A stretch of 64,000 bases of DNA from Paracoccus aminovorans (GTDB lineage Bacteria; Pseudomonadota; Alphaproteobacteria; Rhodobacterales; Rhodobacteraceae). A program made the translations under genes and the position numbers. The stretch is from the NCBI RefSeq assembly GCF_001546115.1, contig NZ_KQ955211.1, forward strand, positions 218,435 to 282,434. The letters are read 5' to 3'. Numbering within the stretch: the stretch's first letter is position 1; every line of letters begins with the position of its first letter. The notes below the pieces were generated by a model. The model saw nothing but the letters and a program-made list of their open reading frames with translations, ran no database searches and had not been told where the DNA came from. This document shows, in pieces, positions 43,045 to 50,823 of this stretch.

Positions 43045-43805
43045 TGCCGCTGCTGGCCGCCCGCGACCTGGCCGTGGGCCATGGCGACCGGGTGCTGATC
43101 CGGGGCGTGGATTTCCGGCTGGCGCCCGGCCGGGTGCTTTGCGTGCTGGGGCCGAACGGCGCCGGCAAGACGACGCTGTTCCGCACGCTCCTGGGGCTGA
43201 TCCCGGCGGCCTCGGGCCAGGTGCTGCTGGGCGCCGATCCGATCGACCGGCTGTCGCGCCGCCAGATCGCGGCGCGGCTTGCGCATGTGCCGCAGGCGCT
43301 GGCCAATCCCTTTGCCTTCACCGCCCGCGACATCGTCTTGATGGGCGCCGCCGCCCGGCTGGGCGCATTCGCCCGCCCCGGCAGGCCCGAGACCGCCCGC
43401 GCCATGGCCGCGATGCAGGATCTGGGCATCGCCGACCTGGCCACGGCCGATCTGGCGCTTCTGTCGGGCGGGCAGCGCCAGCTGGTGCTGATCGCCCGGG
43501 CGCTGGCGCAGGACGCGGCGGCGCTGGTCATGGACGAGCCGACCGCCAGCCTCGACTTCGCCAACCGCCGCCAGGTCGGCCAGGCGATCCGCCGCCTTGC
43601 CGATGCCGGGCACGGCGTCATCCTGTCCAGCCACGACCCCGACCATGCCGCGGCCCTGGCCGACGAGGTGCTGCTGGTGAACCGCGCCGGCGTTCTGGCC
43701 CTGGGCCCGGCGCCCGAGGTGATGACGGCGGCAAACCTGTCGCGGCTCTACGGCATCGCCATAGGCCGCACCGAGACCGCGGACGGGCGACTGCATTTCC
43801 ACTGA
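43041..43805 (+). CDS. ABC transporter ATP-binding protein (MolC/FepC-type)
   Basis: A 254-aa ATPase with Walker A (GPNGAGKTTLF), Q loop (VPQAL), signature (LLSGGQRQLVLIARALAQ), Walker B (ALVMDEPTASLD) and switch His (SSHD). The sequence resembles the BtuD/FepC/MolC subgroup that pairs with ten-helix permeases. Two ATGs stand in tandem at 43041. It is the last gene of the operon that begins at 39831, and 34 bases separate its stop from the convergent ku gene. Confidence 0.88.
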   Translation: MMPLLAARDLAVGHGDRVLIRGVDFRLAPGRVLCVLGPNGAGKTTLFRTLLGLIPAASGQVLLGADPIDRLSRRQIAARLAHVPQALANPFAFTARDIVLMGAAARLGAFARPGRPETARAMAAMQDLGIADLATADLALLSGGQRQLVLIARALAQDAAALVMDEPTASLDFANRRQVGQAIRRLADAGHGVILSSHDPDHAAALADEVLLVNRAGVLALGPAPEVMTAANLSRLYGIAIGRTETADGRLHFH

Positions 43806-43839
43806 GATCGTCGCCGCATGCCGTGGCACCCGGGGCCGA

Positions 43840-44682
43840 TCAGCCGCTTTTCCGGCGCGGTGCCGGCTTTTTCCCCGCCGGGGCCTTGCGCGAGGAGGAC
43901 GCCTTCTTCGCCACCCCCGCGCTTTCGCGCAGCGCCGTCATCAGGTCCACGACATTCTCGCGCGGAGCGGGTTTCCGGGGGGTGATCTTGCGGCCCTCGA
44001 TCCGGGCCTTGACCAGCTCGGCCAGCGCCGCGTCATAGCGGTCGTCGAAGCCCGAGATGTCGAATTCGCCCATCTTGGTCTTGATGATATGCTCGGCCAG
44101 CTCCAGCATCTCGCCCTTGATGCGCCGGGCGGGAATGTCGCGGAACACCTCGGCGGCGGGGCGCACCTCGTGGTCGAAGTTCAGCGTCGTCGCGATCATG
44201 CCGGCATCGTCGGCGCGGATCAGCACCGTGCGCACGCGCCGAAACAGCACCGCCCGCGCCAGCGCCGCCACCTTGCGGCGCGCCATGCCCTCGCGGATCA
44301 GGGCAAAGGCCTCCTGCGCGGCCCGGTCGGCCGGGGTCAGGTAATAGGGCCGGTCGAAATAGGTGTCGTCGATGTCCTGGCAGGCGATGAAATCCGACAC
44401 CGCCAATGTCTTGTCGCTTTCCGGCACCGCCGCCGCGATCTCGTCGGGGTCCAGCACGACATATTCGCCGCTGGCCAGCGCATAGCCCTTGACCTGATCC
44501 TCGCTTTCGACGGGCTTGCCGGTCTCGGCGTCGACGAACTGGCGCCGGACCCGGTTGCCGGTGGCGCGGTTCAGGGTGTGAAAGCCGATCCGCTCGGAGG
44601 TCGAGGCCGCCGTATGCAGCGCCACCGCGCAGCTCAGTTCGGCGATCTGCAACCGGCCTTTCCAGACTGCCCGAGGGGCCAT
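43840..44682 (-). CDS. ku: Ku protein (NHEJ), first copy
   Basis: A 280-aa bacterial Ku that forms a ring on DNA double-strand ends and recruits LigD. The beta-barrel core begins MAPRAVWKGRLQIAELSCAVAL and includes RIGFHTLNRATGNRV, GYALASGEYVVLDPDEI and YYLTPADRAAQEAF. The C-terminus is lysine-rich (AKKASSSRKAPAGKKPAPRRKSG), as in Ku forms that bind internal DNA. It shares only moderate similarity with the second Ku at 48204, so the two may form a heteromer. A GGAAC-N16-CGTT element reads into it from 44737. The start is fixed by MAPRxxWKG, shared by both Ku proteins. Confidence 0.92.
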   Translation of the reverse strand: MAPRAVWKGRLQIAELSCAVALHTAASTSERIGFHTLNRATGNRVRRQFVDAETGKPVESEDQVKGYALASGEYVVLDPDEIAAAVPESDKTLAVSDFIACQDIDDTYFDRPYYLTPADRAAQEAFALIREGMARRKVAALARAVLFRRVRTVLIRADDAGMIATTLNFDHEVRPAAEVFRDIPARRIKGEMLELAEHIIKTKMGEFDISGFDDRYDAALAELVKARIEGRKITPRKPAPRENVVDLMTALRESAGVAKKASSSRKAPAGKKPAPRRKSG

Positions 44683-44712
44683 GGCTCGCATCCTCCGCAT
44701 CCGCCTGGGGCC

Positions 44713-44737
44713 AACGCCCGGCCGCGGTCCGGGTTCC
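44713..44737 (-). promoter_or_regulatory. EcfG-type promoter of the first ku gene
   Basis: On the minus strand GGAAC (44737-44733) is followed after 16 bases by CGTT (44716-44713). This is the -35/-10 pair of the alphaproteobacterial general-stress sigma factor EcfG. The -10 lies 31 bases ahead of the ku start. Confidence 0.7.
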
Positions 44738-44771
44738 GCGCGACCCGCACCCGGGATCACGGCAGCGTGAC

Positions 44772-44796
44772 GGAACATCCCGGCCCCGGGACGGTT
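44772..44796 (+). promoter_or_regulatory. Near-match EcfG promoter of the PRC-barrel gene
   Basis: GGAAC (44772-44776), 16 bases, GGTT (44793-44796): one mismatch to the consensus -10. It points to the PRC-barrel gene 35 bases downstream and is back-to-back with the ku promoter. Confidence 0.5.
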
Positions 44797-44831
44797 CCCC
44801 TTGCCTACCCCACAGGAAAGGAGCGATCGGA

Positions 44832-45128
44832 ATGGACCACAGCCATCATATCCGCCTGCAGGAGCAGGAACTGACCCCGGACACGCTGACCGGCGCCACG
44901 ATCTATGGCCCGGGCGACGAAAAGATCGGCCATGTCGCGCATGTCCACGGCAATGGCCGCGAGGCGCAGGTCATCATCGACGTCGGCGGCTTCCTGGGCA
45001 TCGGCGCCAAGCCGGTGGGCATCCTGGCGCGCGAGCTCGATTTCATGCGGGACACCGAGGGCACCGTGCATGCGGTGACGCGCTGGACCAAGGACGAGCT
45101 GAAAGCCCTGCCCGAGCATCACCACTGA
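44832..45128 (+). CDS. PRC-barrel domain stress protein
   Basis: A 98-aa soluble protein with one PRC-barrel (LTGATIYGPGDEKIGHVAHV, then QVIIDVGGFLGIGAKPVGI). The ends are histidine-rich (MDHSHHIRL and PEHHH), which may bind metal. PRC-barrel proteins of this size are common general-stress genes in alphaproteobacteria. It has an EcfG-like element upstream and starts the run of small genes leading to ligD. The molecular role is unknown. Confidence 0.82.
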   Translation: MDHSHHIRLQEQELTPDTLTGATIYGPGDEKIGHVAHVHGNGREAQVIIDVGGFLGIGAKPVGILARELDFMRDTEGTVHAVTRWTKDELKALPEHHH

Positions 45129-45149
45129 TCGAAAACGGAGGATACGGCC

Positions 45150-45359
45150 ATGGGCGAGAAATTCGACCCGAAGGAAGAGAACGAAAAGTTCAACGTCCAG
45201 CAGAAAGCCCAGGCGCTGAAGATGGGCAATGCCGATCCGGCGCTGAACCCCGGCCGGATGCGCCGCCCCGACGAAGAGGCGAATGCCGGCGGCCAGAACC
45301 GCGAGGCGGGCGACCGCAAGGCCCGGCAGAACGACCGCGCCACCAACGGCGGGGAATAA
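45150..45359 (+). CDS. Small hydrophilic stress-cluster protein
   Basis: A 69-aa, highly charged and probably disordered protein (MGEKFDPKEENEKFNVQQ, then repeated Arg/Asn/Glu). It has no membrane segment, cysteine or named domain. GGAGG precedes its ATG, 21 bases after the PRC-barrel gene, and the next small gene starts 4 bases after its stop. Its composition recalls stress-induced hydrophilic proteins. I cannot name a family. Confidence 0.65.
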   Translation: MGEKFDPKEENEKFNVQQKAQALKMGNADPALNPGRMRRPDEEANAGGQNREAGDRKARQNDRATNGGE

Positions 45360-45363
45360 CGCC

Positions 45364-45546
45364 ATGCCCGCCAAGTCCAAGGCCCAGCAAAAGGCGGCCG
45401 GCGCGGCGCTGTCCGCCAAGCGCGGCGACACCGCCAAGGGCGAGCTGCACGAGGCATCGCGGCAGATGTATGACTCGATGTCCGAGAAGGAGCTGGAAGA
45501 ACTCGCCAGCACCAAGCGCAAGGGCAAGCCCGAGCACAAGGATTGA
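45364..45546 (+). CDS. DUF3008-type small protein
   Basis: A 60-aa lysine- and alanine-rich protein starting MPAKSKAQQKAAGAALSAKRG, with SRQMYDSMSEKELEELASTKRKGKP at the end. This matches DUF3008, small proteins often found in stress clusters and resembling KGG/Em-like sequences. The start at 45364 follows GGGGAATAAC. An in-frame upstream ATG at 45283 would overlap the previous gene and is unlikely. The function is unknown. Confidence 0.8.
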   Translation: MPAKSKAQQKAAGAALSAKRGDTAKGELHEASRQMYDSMSEKELEELASTKRKGKPEHKD

Positions 45547-45579
45547 CACCGGCGGCGGGGCGGACGGCCCCGCCCTGCG

Positions 45580-45604
45580 GGAACAAACCCCAGCGCCGGC
45601 CGTT
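45580..45604 (+). promoter_or_regulatory. EcfG-type promoter of ligD
   Basis: GGAAC (45580-45584), 16 bases, CGTT (45601-45604): a perfect match to the EcfG consensus, 72 bases ahead of the ligD start. A 10-codon frame (45641-45673) lies between them and could be a leader. Confidence 0.7.
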
Positions 45605-45675
45605 GACTGGATCATTGCGAGCAGAAAGGGAACATCCCGCATGGCACGCTCCGATCCATTCCGGGGACGCTGAGC

Positions 45676-48207
45676 ATGGCGCTGGAAACCTATCGCGAGA
45701 AGCGCGATTTCACCGCCACGCCCGAACCGCGCGGCGGCCGGCGCCGCAAGACGGGTCAAGCCTTCGTGATCCAGAAGCATGCCGCGCGCCGTCTGCATTA
45801 CGATTTCCGGCTGGAACTGGACGGCGTGCTGAAAAGCTGGGCCGTCGCCAAGGGGCCCAGCCTGGTGCCCGGCGAAAAGCGCCTGGCCGTGCATGTCGAG
45901 GATCACCCGCTGGAATACGGCGATTTCGAGGGCACGATACCCAAGGGCGAATACGGCGGCGGCACCGTGATCCTGTGGGATCGCGGCAGCTGGACCCCGA
46001 TCGGCGACCCGCATCAGGGCTATGCCAAGGGGCATATGGAATTCTCGCTCGAGGGCGAAAAGCTGCACGGCCGCTGGCATCTGATCCGCATGCGCGGCAA
46101 GCCCCGCGAAAAGCGCGAGAACTGGCTGCTGATCAAGGGCGAGGACGATTTTGCCCGGCCCGAGGACGCCCCCGACATCCTTGACGAGCGCCCGGAGTCG
46201 GTCAAGACCGGCCGCCACATCGCCGATGTCGCCGGCGAGGCGCCGGGCTGGTCCTCGAAAACCGGGCGCATCCGCAAGACAGCCAAGACCGCTGCCAAGC
46301 CTGAAACCAAGCCCGAGCCGGCGCCGGAAGCCGCGCCCCCGGATCTGGACCTTGCCGCCGTCAAGGGCGCGCGCAAGGCGGCGATGCCGGACTTCGTGCC
46401 GCCGATGCTCGCCACGCTGGTTGCGAAGGCGCCCAGCGGCGAACGCTGGCTGCACGAGATCAAGTTCGACGGCTACCGCTTGCAAGCCCGCATCCAGGCC
46501 GGGCGGGTTAAGCTCTTGACCCGCAGCGGGCTGGGCTGGACCTCGCGCTTCGGCAAGGCGCTGCCGGCGGCGCTGGCCGGCCTGCCCTTGGGCGAGGCGG
46601 TGATCGACGGCGAGCTGGTGGTCGAAACCGACGCCGGCGCCTCGGATTTCTCGGCCCTGCAGGCGGATCTCAGCGCCGAGCGCACGGACCGCTTTGCTTT
46701 CTACGCCTTCGACCTGATGTATCTGGACGGCTATGACCTGACCGCCGTGCCGCTGGTCCAGCGCAAGGCGCTGCTGGCGCCGCTGCTGGGCGCGGACGGT
46801 GGGCTTGTGCGCTTCAGCAGCCATCTTCAGGAAAGCGGCGCGATGGTGCTGCGCCACGCCTGCCGGCTCAGCCTGGAAGGCATTGTCTCGAAACTGGCCG
46901 ACAGCCCCTATCGCGCCGGGCGCGGCAAGGCCTGGGTCAAGTCGAAATGCTCGGCCCGGCAGGAATTCGTCATTGCCGGCTATGTGCCCTCGTCGGTGTC
47001 GCGCAAGGCCATCGGCTCGCTGATCCTGGGCGTCTATGACGGCGGCCAGCTCGACCATGTCGGCCGGGTCGGCACCGGCTTTTCCGCCACCGTGGCCGAG
47101 GACCTGTTCCAGCGCCTCGAACGGCTGCGCATCCCCGAAAGCCCCTTCGCCGCGCGCCTGACCGCCGAGGAATCGCGCCAGGCCCGCTTCGTCCGCCCCG
47201 AGCTGGTGGCCGAGGTCGAGTTCCGCGCCTGGACCGCCGACGGCCACCTGCGCCACGCCTCGTTTCGCGGATTGCGCGAGGACAAGCCGCCCGAGGAGAT
47301 CACGCGCGAAGCCAAGCCCACCGCCAAGCCGCCGGCCCCGCAACGCCGCCGGGTGCGGCTGACCCATCCCGACCGCGTCTATTGGCCCGACGAGGGCATC
47401 ACCAAGGAAGGACTGGCCGATTATTACGCCGAGGTCTGGCGCCAGATCGCGCCCTGGATCACCGGCCGGCCGCTGGCGCTGCTGCGTTGCCCGAACGGCA
47501 TCGCGGGCGAGAAATTCTTCCAGAAACACGCCTGGAAGGGCATCAGCCCGCATGTCCTGCAAGTGCAGGATCCCCAGGATCCGAAGGGCGAGCCGCTGAT
47601 CGCCATCGAGGATCTGGACGGGCTGATGGGCCTGGTGCAATCCGCGACGCTGGAGATCCATCCCTGGGGCTCGACCCTGGCCGACTGGGAGCGGCCGGAC
47701 CTCATCACCATGGACCTCGACCCGGGCGAGGACGTGGCCTGGTCCGCGGTGGTCGCCGCCGCGCGGGCCTTGCGCCAGCGGCTGAACGCTCTGGGCCTTG
47801 CGGCCTTCGTCAAGACCTCGGGCGGCAAGGGGCTGCATGTCGTGGCGCCGCTGAAGCCCCGGGCGGAATGGCCGGCCATCAAGGCCTTCACCAAGGCCAT
47901 GGCCGATGCGATGGCGGCCGAGGAGCCCGAGCTTTACGTCTCGACCATCAGCAAGGCCAAGCGGCGCGGCAAGATCCTGATCGACTATCTGCGCAACCAG
48001 CGCGGCGCGACCGCCGTCGCAGCCTATTCCACGCGCGCCCGGCCCGGCGCCGCCGTCTCGGCCCCGCTGGGCTGGGAGGAACTGGACGAGCTGCCCGGCC
48101 CGGCCTGGTTCACGCTTCAGAACATGCCGACCCGCCTGGCACAGCTTTCGGCCGATCCCTGGGACGGCTTTCGCGCCGCCGCGGCGCCCTTGCCCAAGGC
48201 GCGCTAG
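45676..48207 (+). CDS. ligD: ATP-dependent DNA ligase LigD (PE-ligase-polymerase)
   Basis: An 843-aa three-domain repair enzyme that trims, fills and seals double-strand breaks with Ku. Residues about 10-170 are the 3'-phosphoesterase (HAARRLHYDFRLELDG, HVEDHPLEYGDFEG, KGEYGGG). Residues about 235-530 are the ligase, with the adenylated Lys263 in EIKFDGYRLQ, followed by VIDGELVV and GIVSKL. Residues about 550-830 are the primase-polymerase (LTHPDRVYWPDEGITK, DLDPGEDVAWS, SGGKGLHVVAPL). The domain order PE-LIG-POL is that of Pseudomonas rather than Mycobacterium. The stop shares the bases CTAG with the convergent second ku stop. An EcfG-type promoter lies upstream. Confidence 0.96.
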   Translation: MALETYREKRDFTATPEPRGGRRRKTGQAFVIQKHAARRLHYDFRLELDGVLKSWAVAKGPSLVPGEKRLAVHVEDHPLEYGDFEGTIPKGEYGGGTVILWDRGSWTPIGDPHQGYAKGHMEFSLEGEKLHGRWHLIRMRGKPREKRENWLLIKGEDDFARPEDAPDILDERPESVKTGRHIADVAGEAPGWSSKTGRIRKTAKTAAKPETKPEPAPEAAPPDLDLAAVKGARKAAMPDFVPPMLATLVAKAPSGERWLHEIKFDGYRLQARIQAGRVKLLTRSGLGWTSRFGKALPAALAGLPLGEAVIDGELVVETDAGASDFSALQADLSAERTDRFAFYAFDLMYLDGYDLTAVPLVQRKALLAPLLGADGGLVRFSSHLQESGAMVLRHACRLSLEGIVSKLADSPYRAGRGKAWVKSKCSARQEFVIAGYVPSSVSRKAIGSLILGVYDGGQLDHVGRVGTGFSATVAEDLFQRLERLRIPESPFAARLTAEESRQARFVRPELVAEVEFRAWTADGHLRHASFRGLREDKPPEEITREAKPTAKPPAPQRRRVRLTHPDRVYWPDEGITKEGLADYYAEVWRQIAPWITGRPLALLRCPNGIAGEKFFQKHAWKGISPHVLQVQDPQDPKGEPLIAIEDLDGLMGLVQSATLEIHPWGSTLADWERPDLITMDLDPGEDVAWSAVVAAARALRQRLNALGLAAFVKTSGGKGLHVVAPLKPRAEWPAIKAFTKAMADAMAAEEPELYVSTISKAKRRGKILIDYLRNQRGATAVAAYSTRARPGAAVSAPLGWEELDELPGPAWFTLQNMPTRLAQLSADPWDGFRAAAAPLPKAR

Positions 48208-49010
48208 CGGCCCTTGGGCTTCTTTTCCGCCGCGATGCTTTTCTTCAGCGCGTCCATGATGTCGACGACATTGCTGCGCGGCGCGGGCTTCTCGGCGGCG
48301 GGCTTGGCGCTGCGCTTGCGGGCCTTGGTCTTGGCGGCGATGATCTCCAGCAGCTTGTCCTGGACCGGATCGGCGACCATGGCCGGATCCCAGGCCGTGG
48401 TGCGGTCGTCGATCAGCCGCGTCACCAGCTTCAGCGCCGCCGGATCGACCTTGCCGGGTTCGATGCCTGCGAAATAATCCGCCTCGGGCCGCACCTCGTC
48501 GCCATAGCGCAGGGTCCAGAGCACGATGCCCTTGTCGCGCGGCTCCAGCAGCACCGCCCGCTCGCGCCGATAAAGCACCAGCCGCGCGATGCCGACCGTG
48601 GCGGTCGCCGCCATGGCGTCGCGGATCACGCAAAACGCCTCTTCGCCGATGGCATCGTCCGGGGTCAGGTAATGCGGCTTGTCATACCAGATCCAGCCGA
48701 TGGAATCCGCGGGCACGAACATCTCGATGTCGATGGTGCGGGTGCTTTCCAGGGCCAGCGAGGCGATCTCGTCCGCCTCCAGCATGACATATTCGTCCTC
48801 GCCCCGGGGATAGCCGCTGACCTGGTCCTCATCCGCCACCGGCTTGCCGGTCCCGGCATCGATATAGCGGCTGGCGATGCGATGGCCGGTCCTGGCGTTC
48901 AGGGTATGGAAACGCACCTTCTCGCCCTCGCTGGTGGCGGGGGTCATCGCCACCGGGCAGGTGACGAGCGAGAGCTTCAGATAGCCCTTCCAGAACGAAC
49001 GCGGCGCCAT
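48204..49010 (-). CDS. ku: Ku protein (NHEJ), second copy
   Basis: A 268-aa Ku starting MAPRSFWKGYLKLSLVTCPVAM, with VRFHTLNARTGHRIASRYID and PHYLTPDDAIGEEAF in the barrel and a shorter lysine-rich tail (KKSIAAEKKPKGR). Differences from the first copy (different tail, YEVRPEADYF region) suggest long-standing divergence rather than a recent duplication. It is convergent with ligD, and their stop codons overlap. A perfect EcfG element is 34 bases upstream. In rhizobia with several Ku genes, different pairs act under different conditions; the same may apply here. Confidence 0.93.
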   Translation of the reverse strand: MAPRSFWKGYLKLSLVTCPVAMTPATSEGEKVRFHTLNARTGHRIASRYIDAGTGKPVADEDQVSGYPRGEDEYVMLEADEIASLALESTRTIDIEMFVPADSIGWIWYDKPHYLTPDDAIGEEAFCVIRDAMAATATVGIARLVLYRRERAVLLEPRDKGIVLWTLRYGDEVRPEADYFAGIEPGKVDPAALKLVTRLIDDRTTAWDPAMVADPVQDKLLEIIAAKTKARKRSAKPAAEKPAPRSNVVDIMDALKKSIAAEKKPKGR

Positions 49011-49043
49011 CGGGGTTTTCTTGCGTGGGGGCGGTTTGGGATC

Positions 49044-49068
49044 AACGGCGAAGGCCGCGCAATGTTCC
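49044..49068 (-). promoter_or_regulatory. EcfG-type promoter of the second ku gene
   Basis: On the minus strand GGAAC (49068-49064) is followed after 16 bases by CGTT (49047-49044), the same spacing as at the first ku gene and ligD. It is squeezed between the ureG stop (49085) and the ku start (49010). Confidence 0.7.
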
Positions 49069-49084
49069 CGCCCGGGCCATCGCG

Positions 49085-49729
49085 TCAGCGTCCAGAGGGT
49101 CCGCAGGCGGGCGGCGCGGCCAATCCGCCCAGCCTGCGGATTTCGGCCACGATCTCGGCCACGCCCTCGCCGGTGCGCAGCGAGCAGAAGCGCACCGGAC
49201 GCGCGCCCCGCTGCCGCGCCGCGTCGCGGGCCATGCGGTCGCGGTCGCAGCCCACCGCCTCGGCGATGTCGATCTTGTTGACCACCAGCAGGTCCGAGCG
49301 GGTGACCCCCGGCCCGCCCTTGCGCGGAATGTCGTCGCCCATGCCGCAATCGATCTGATAGACGGTCAGGTCGGCCAGTTCGGGCGAGAAGGTGGCCGAC
49401 AGGTTGTCGCCGCCCGATTCGATCAGCACCACGTCCAGATCGGGAAAGCAGCGGCGCAGATCCTCGACCGCCGCCAGGTTGATCGAGCAATCCTCGCGGA
49501 TCGCGGTATGCGGGCAGCCGCCGGTCTCGACGCCGCGGATGCGCTCGATCGGCAGCGCCTGCACGCGCATCAGGTATTCGGCATCCTCGCGCGTATAGAT
49601 GTCGTTGGTGATCGCCGCGACCGAGAGGTCTTGCGACAGGGCGCGGCACAGGGCCTCGGTCAGGCGGGTCTTGCCCGCGCCGACCGGGCCGCCGATGCCG
49701 ATGCGCAGGGGGCCGTTCGGGCTGGTCAT
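49085..49729 (-). CDS. ureG: Urease accessory GTPase UreG
   Basis: A 214-aa SIMIBI GTPase that drives nickel insertion into urease. P-loop GGPVGAGKTRL (residues about 13-23), the metal-binding CPH in ETGGCPHTAIRED, IESGGDNLSATFSPELAD and the NKID guanine motif (VVNKIDIAEAVG) are intact. The start overlaps the ureF stop (ATGA). It is the last gene of the urease operon. Confidence 0.96.
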   Translation of the reverse strand: MTSPNGPLRIGIGGPVGAGKTRLTEALCRALSQDLSVAAITNDIYTREDAEYLMRVQALPIERIRGVETGGCPHTAIREDCSINLAAVEDLRRCFPDLDVVLIESGGDNLSATFSPELADLTVYQIDCGMGDDIPRKGGPGVTRSDLLVVNKIDIAEAVGCDRDRMARDAARQRGARPVRFCSLRTGEGVAEIVAEIRRLGGLAAPPACGPSGR

Positions 49730-50352
49730 GTGCGATAGATCCTTGGCTGATGGGTTTCGTGGCGGATGGCGCACAGGTCGCCGCGGAAGGCGCAGCCGCC
49801 CAGGTCGTCCAGCGTCGCGGCCTGCGCCTCGGCCGCGATGTCGCGGATCAGCGGCATCAGGGCCGACAGCACGCGCTGGCCGTCGGTCGGACCGATGGGC
49901 ACGGATTTGACGCAGGCCGTGACCAGGTTGGCGACAAAGGCCTGCAGGAAGATCGCCAGCGTTTCGGGCAGCGCTACCCCCGCGCGGGCCGCGGCCTGCC
50001 CCAGGACGACCGGATAGGGCGCCGCCGACAAGGGCCCGTCGATGGCCGATGCGGTGCGGGCGAAGCTGGCCCCCTGCTCAAGGGTTTCGCGCCGCCGCTC
50101 GGCACAGCCCGACAGGGCCAGCGCCAGATCGGCGACATCCTCGCCCCGCCAGGCATGGGCCAGCAGGATGGCGTCGTTGCGGCCGGCGCCGTGGCGCAGG
50201 AGATCCGCCAGCCAGCCCTGCACGTCCTGCGCATCGGCCAGCCAGCCATCGGCGATGGCCTGCTCGATGCCATGGGAATAGGCGAAGCTGCCGACCGGAT
50301 AGGCCGGGGACAGCCAGGCGAACAGGCGCTGCAGCCCGGCGATCTCAGCCAT
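49726..50352 (-). CDS. ureF: Urease accessory protein UreF
   Basis: A 208-aa helical chaperone that acts with UreD (UreH) and UreG on apo-urease. Family features are LFAWLSPAYPVGSFAYSHGIE at the N-terminus and DAILLAHAWR, FARTASAID, and CVKSVPIGPTDGQRVL near the C-terminus. I chose MAEIAGLQRL as start (50352), overlapping the ureE end by 8 bases; an in-frame ATG eleven codons upstream would lie deeper in ureE. Confidence 0.93.
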   Translation of the reverse strand: MAEIAGLQRLFAWLSPAYPVGSFAYSHGIEQAIADGWLADAQDVQGWLADLLRHGAGRNDAILLAHAWRGEDVADLALALSGCAERRRETLEQGASFARTASAIDGPLSAAPYPVVLGQAAARAGVALPETLAIFLQAFVANLVTACVKSVPIGPTDGQRVLSALMPLIRDIAAEAQAATLDDLGGCAFRGDLCAIRHETHQPRIYRT

Positions 50353-50821
50353 GATGATGATGGTGGTGCCCGGGCCCATGCGCATGGCCGTGGTCGTGGC
50401 CCATCACCTGCGCCGGACCATAGGCGCCGCCCTCGGGCGTGAAGGGGCGGCGCGCCTCGGCCAGGGTGGCGCCAATGCCGACCAGCATCGCGCGCAGGAC
50501 GTGATCGGCGCGAATGACCAGGTGGAACGGCTCGATCTGGCAGGGCGTGTGGCGGTTGCCGATATGCCAGGCCAGGCGCGGCAGGTCGCCAGTGACGATC
50601 AAGACGGGTTCCTCGGCGGCGGCGATCTCGATCAGCCCGGCGTCGGTCAAAAGCGCGTCGCCATGCGCCAGCGCCGTCACCTTGGGCAGGTCCACCAGCA
50701 GATCGCTGCCCAGGGCGGTGCGCAGCAATTTGCGGCGCAGGAAGCGCGCGTCGTAATCCAGCTCGACCCGGTCGATGGGGGTGCTGGCAAGCGGGGGGTG
50801 AAGGACGGATGTGGCTTTCAT
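50345..50821 (-). CDS. ureE: Urease nickel metallochaperone UreE
   Basis: A 158-aa nickel-delivery protein. An N-terminal peptide-binding domain and a C-terminal metal-binding domain (LAWHIGNRHTPCQIE) are followed by a histidine-rich tail (GHDHGHAHGPGHHHHHHG), like that of Klebsiella UreE, which stores several nickel ions. It lies immediately after ureC (2-base gap) and overlaps ureF. Confidence 0.94.
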   Translation of the reverse strand: MKATSVLHPPLASTPIDRVELDYDARFLRRKLLRTALGSDLLVDLPKVTALAHGDALLTDAGLIEIAAAEEPVLIVTGDLPRLAWHIGNRHTPCQIEPFHLVIRADHVLRAMLVGIGATLAEARRPFTPEGGAYGPAQVMGHDHGHAHGPGHHHHHHG

Positions 50822-50823
50822 CT

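Noticed and set aside
45190..48633. 1147-codon open frame on the minus strand
   Set aside because: It lies opposite ligD, has shadow composition (His, Gln, Arg and Ala rich) and matches no family; ligD on the plus strand has all catalytic motifs.
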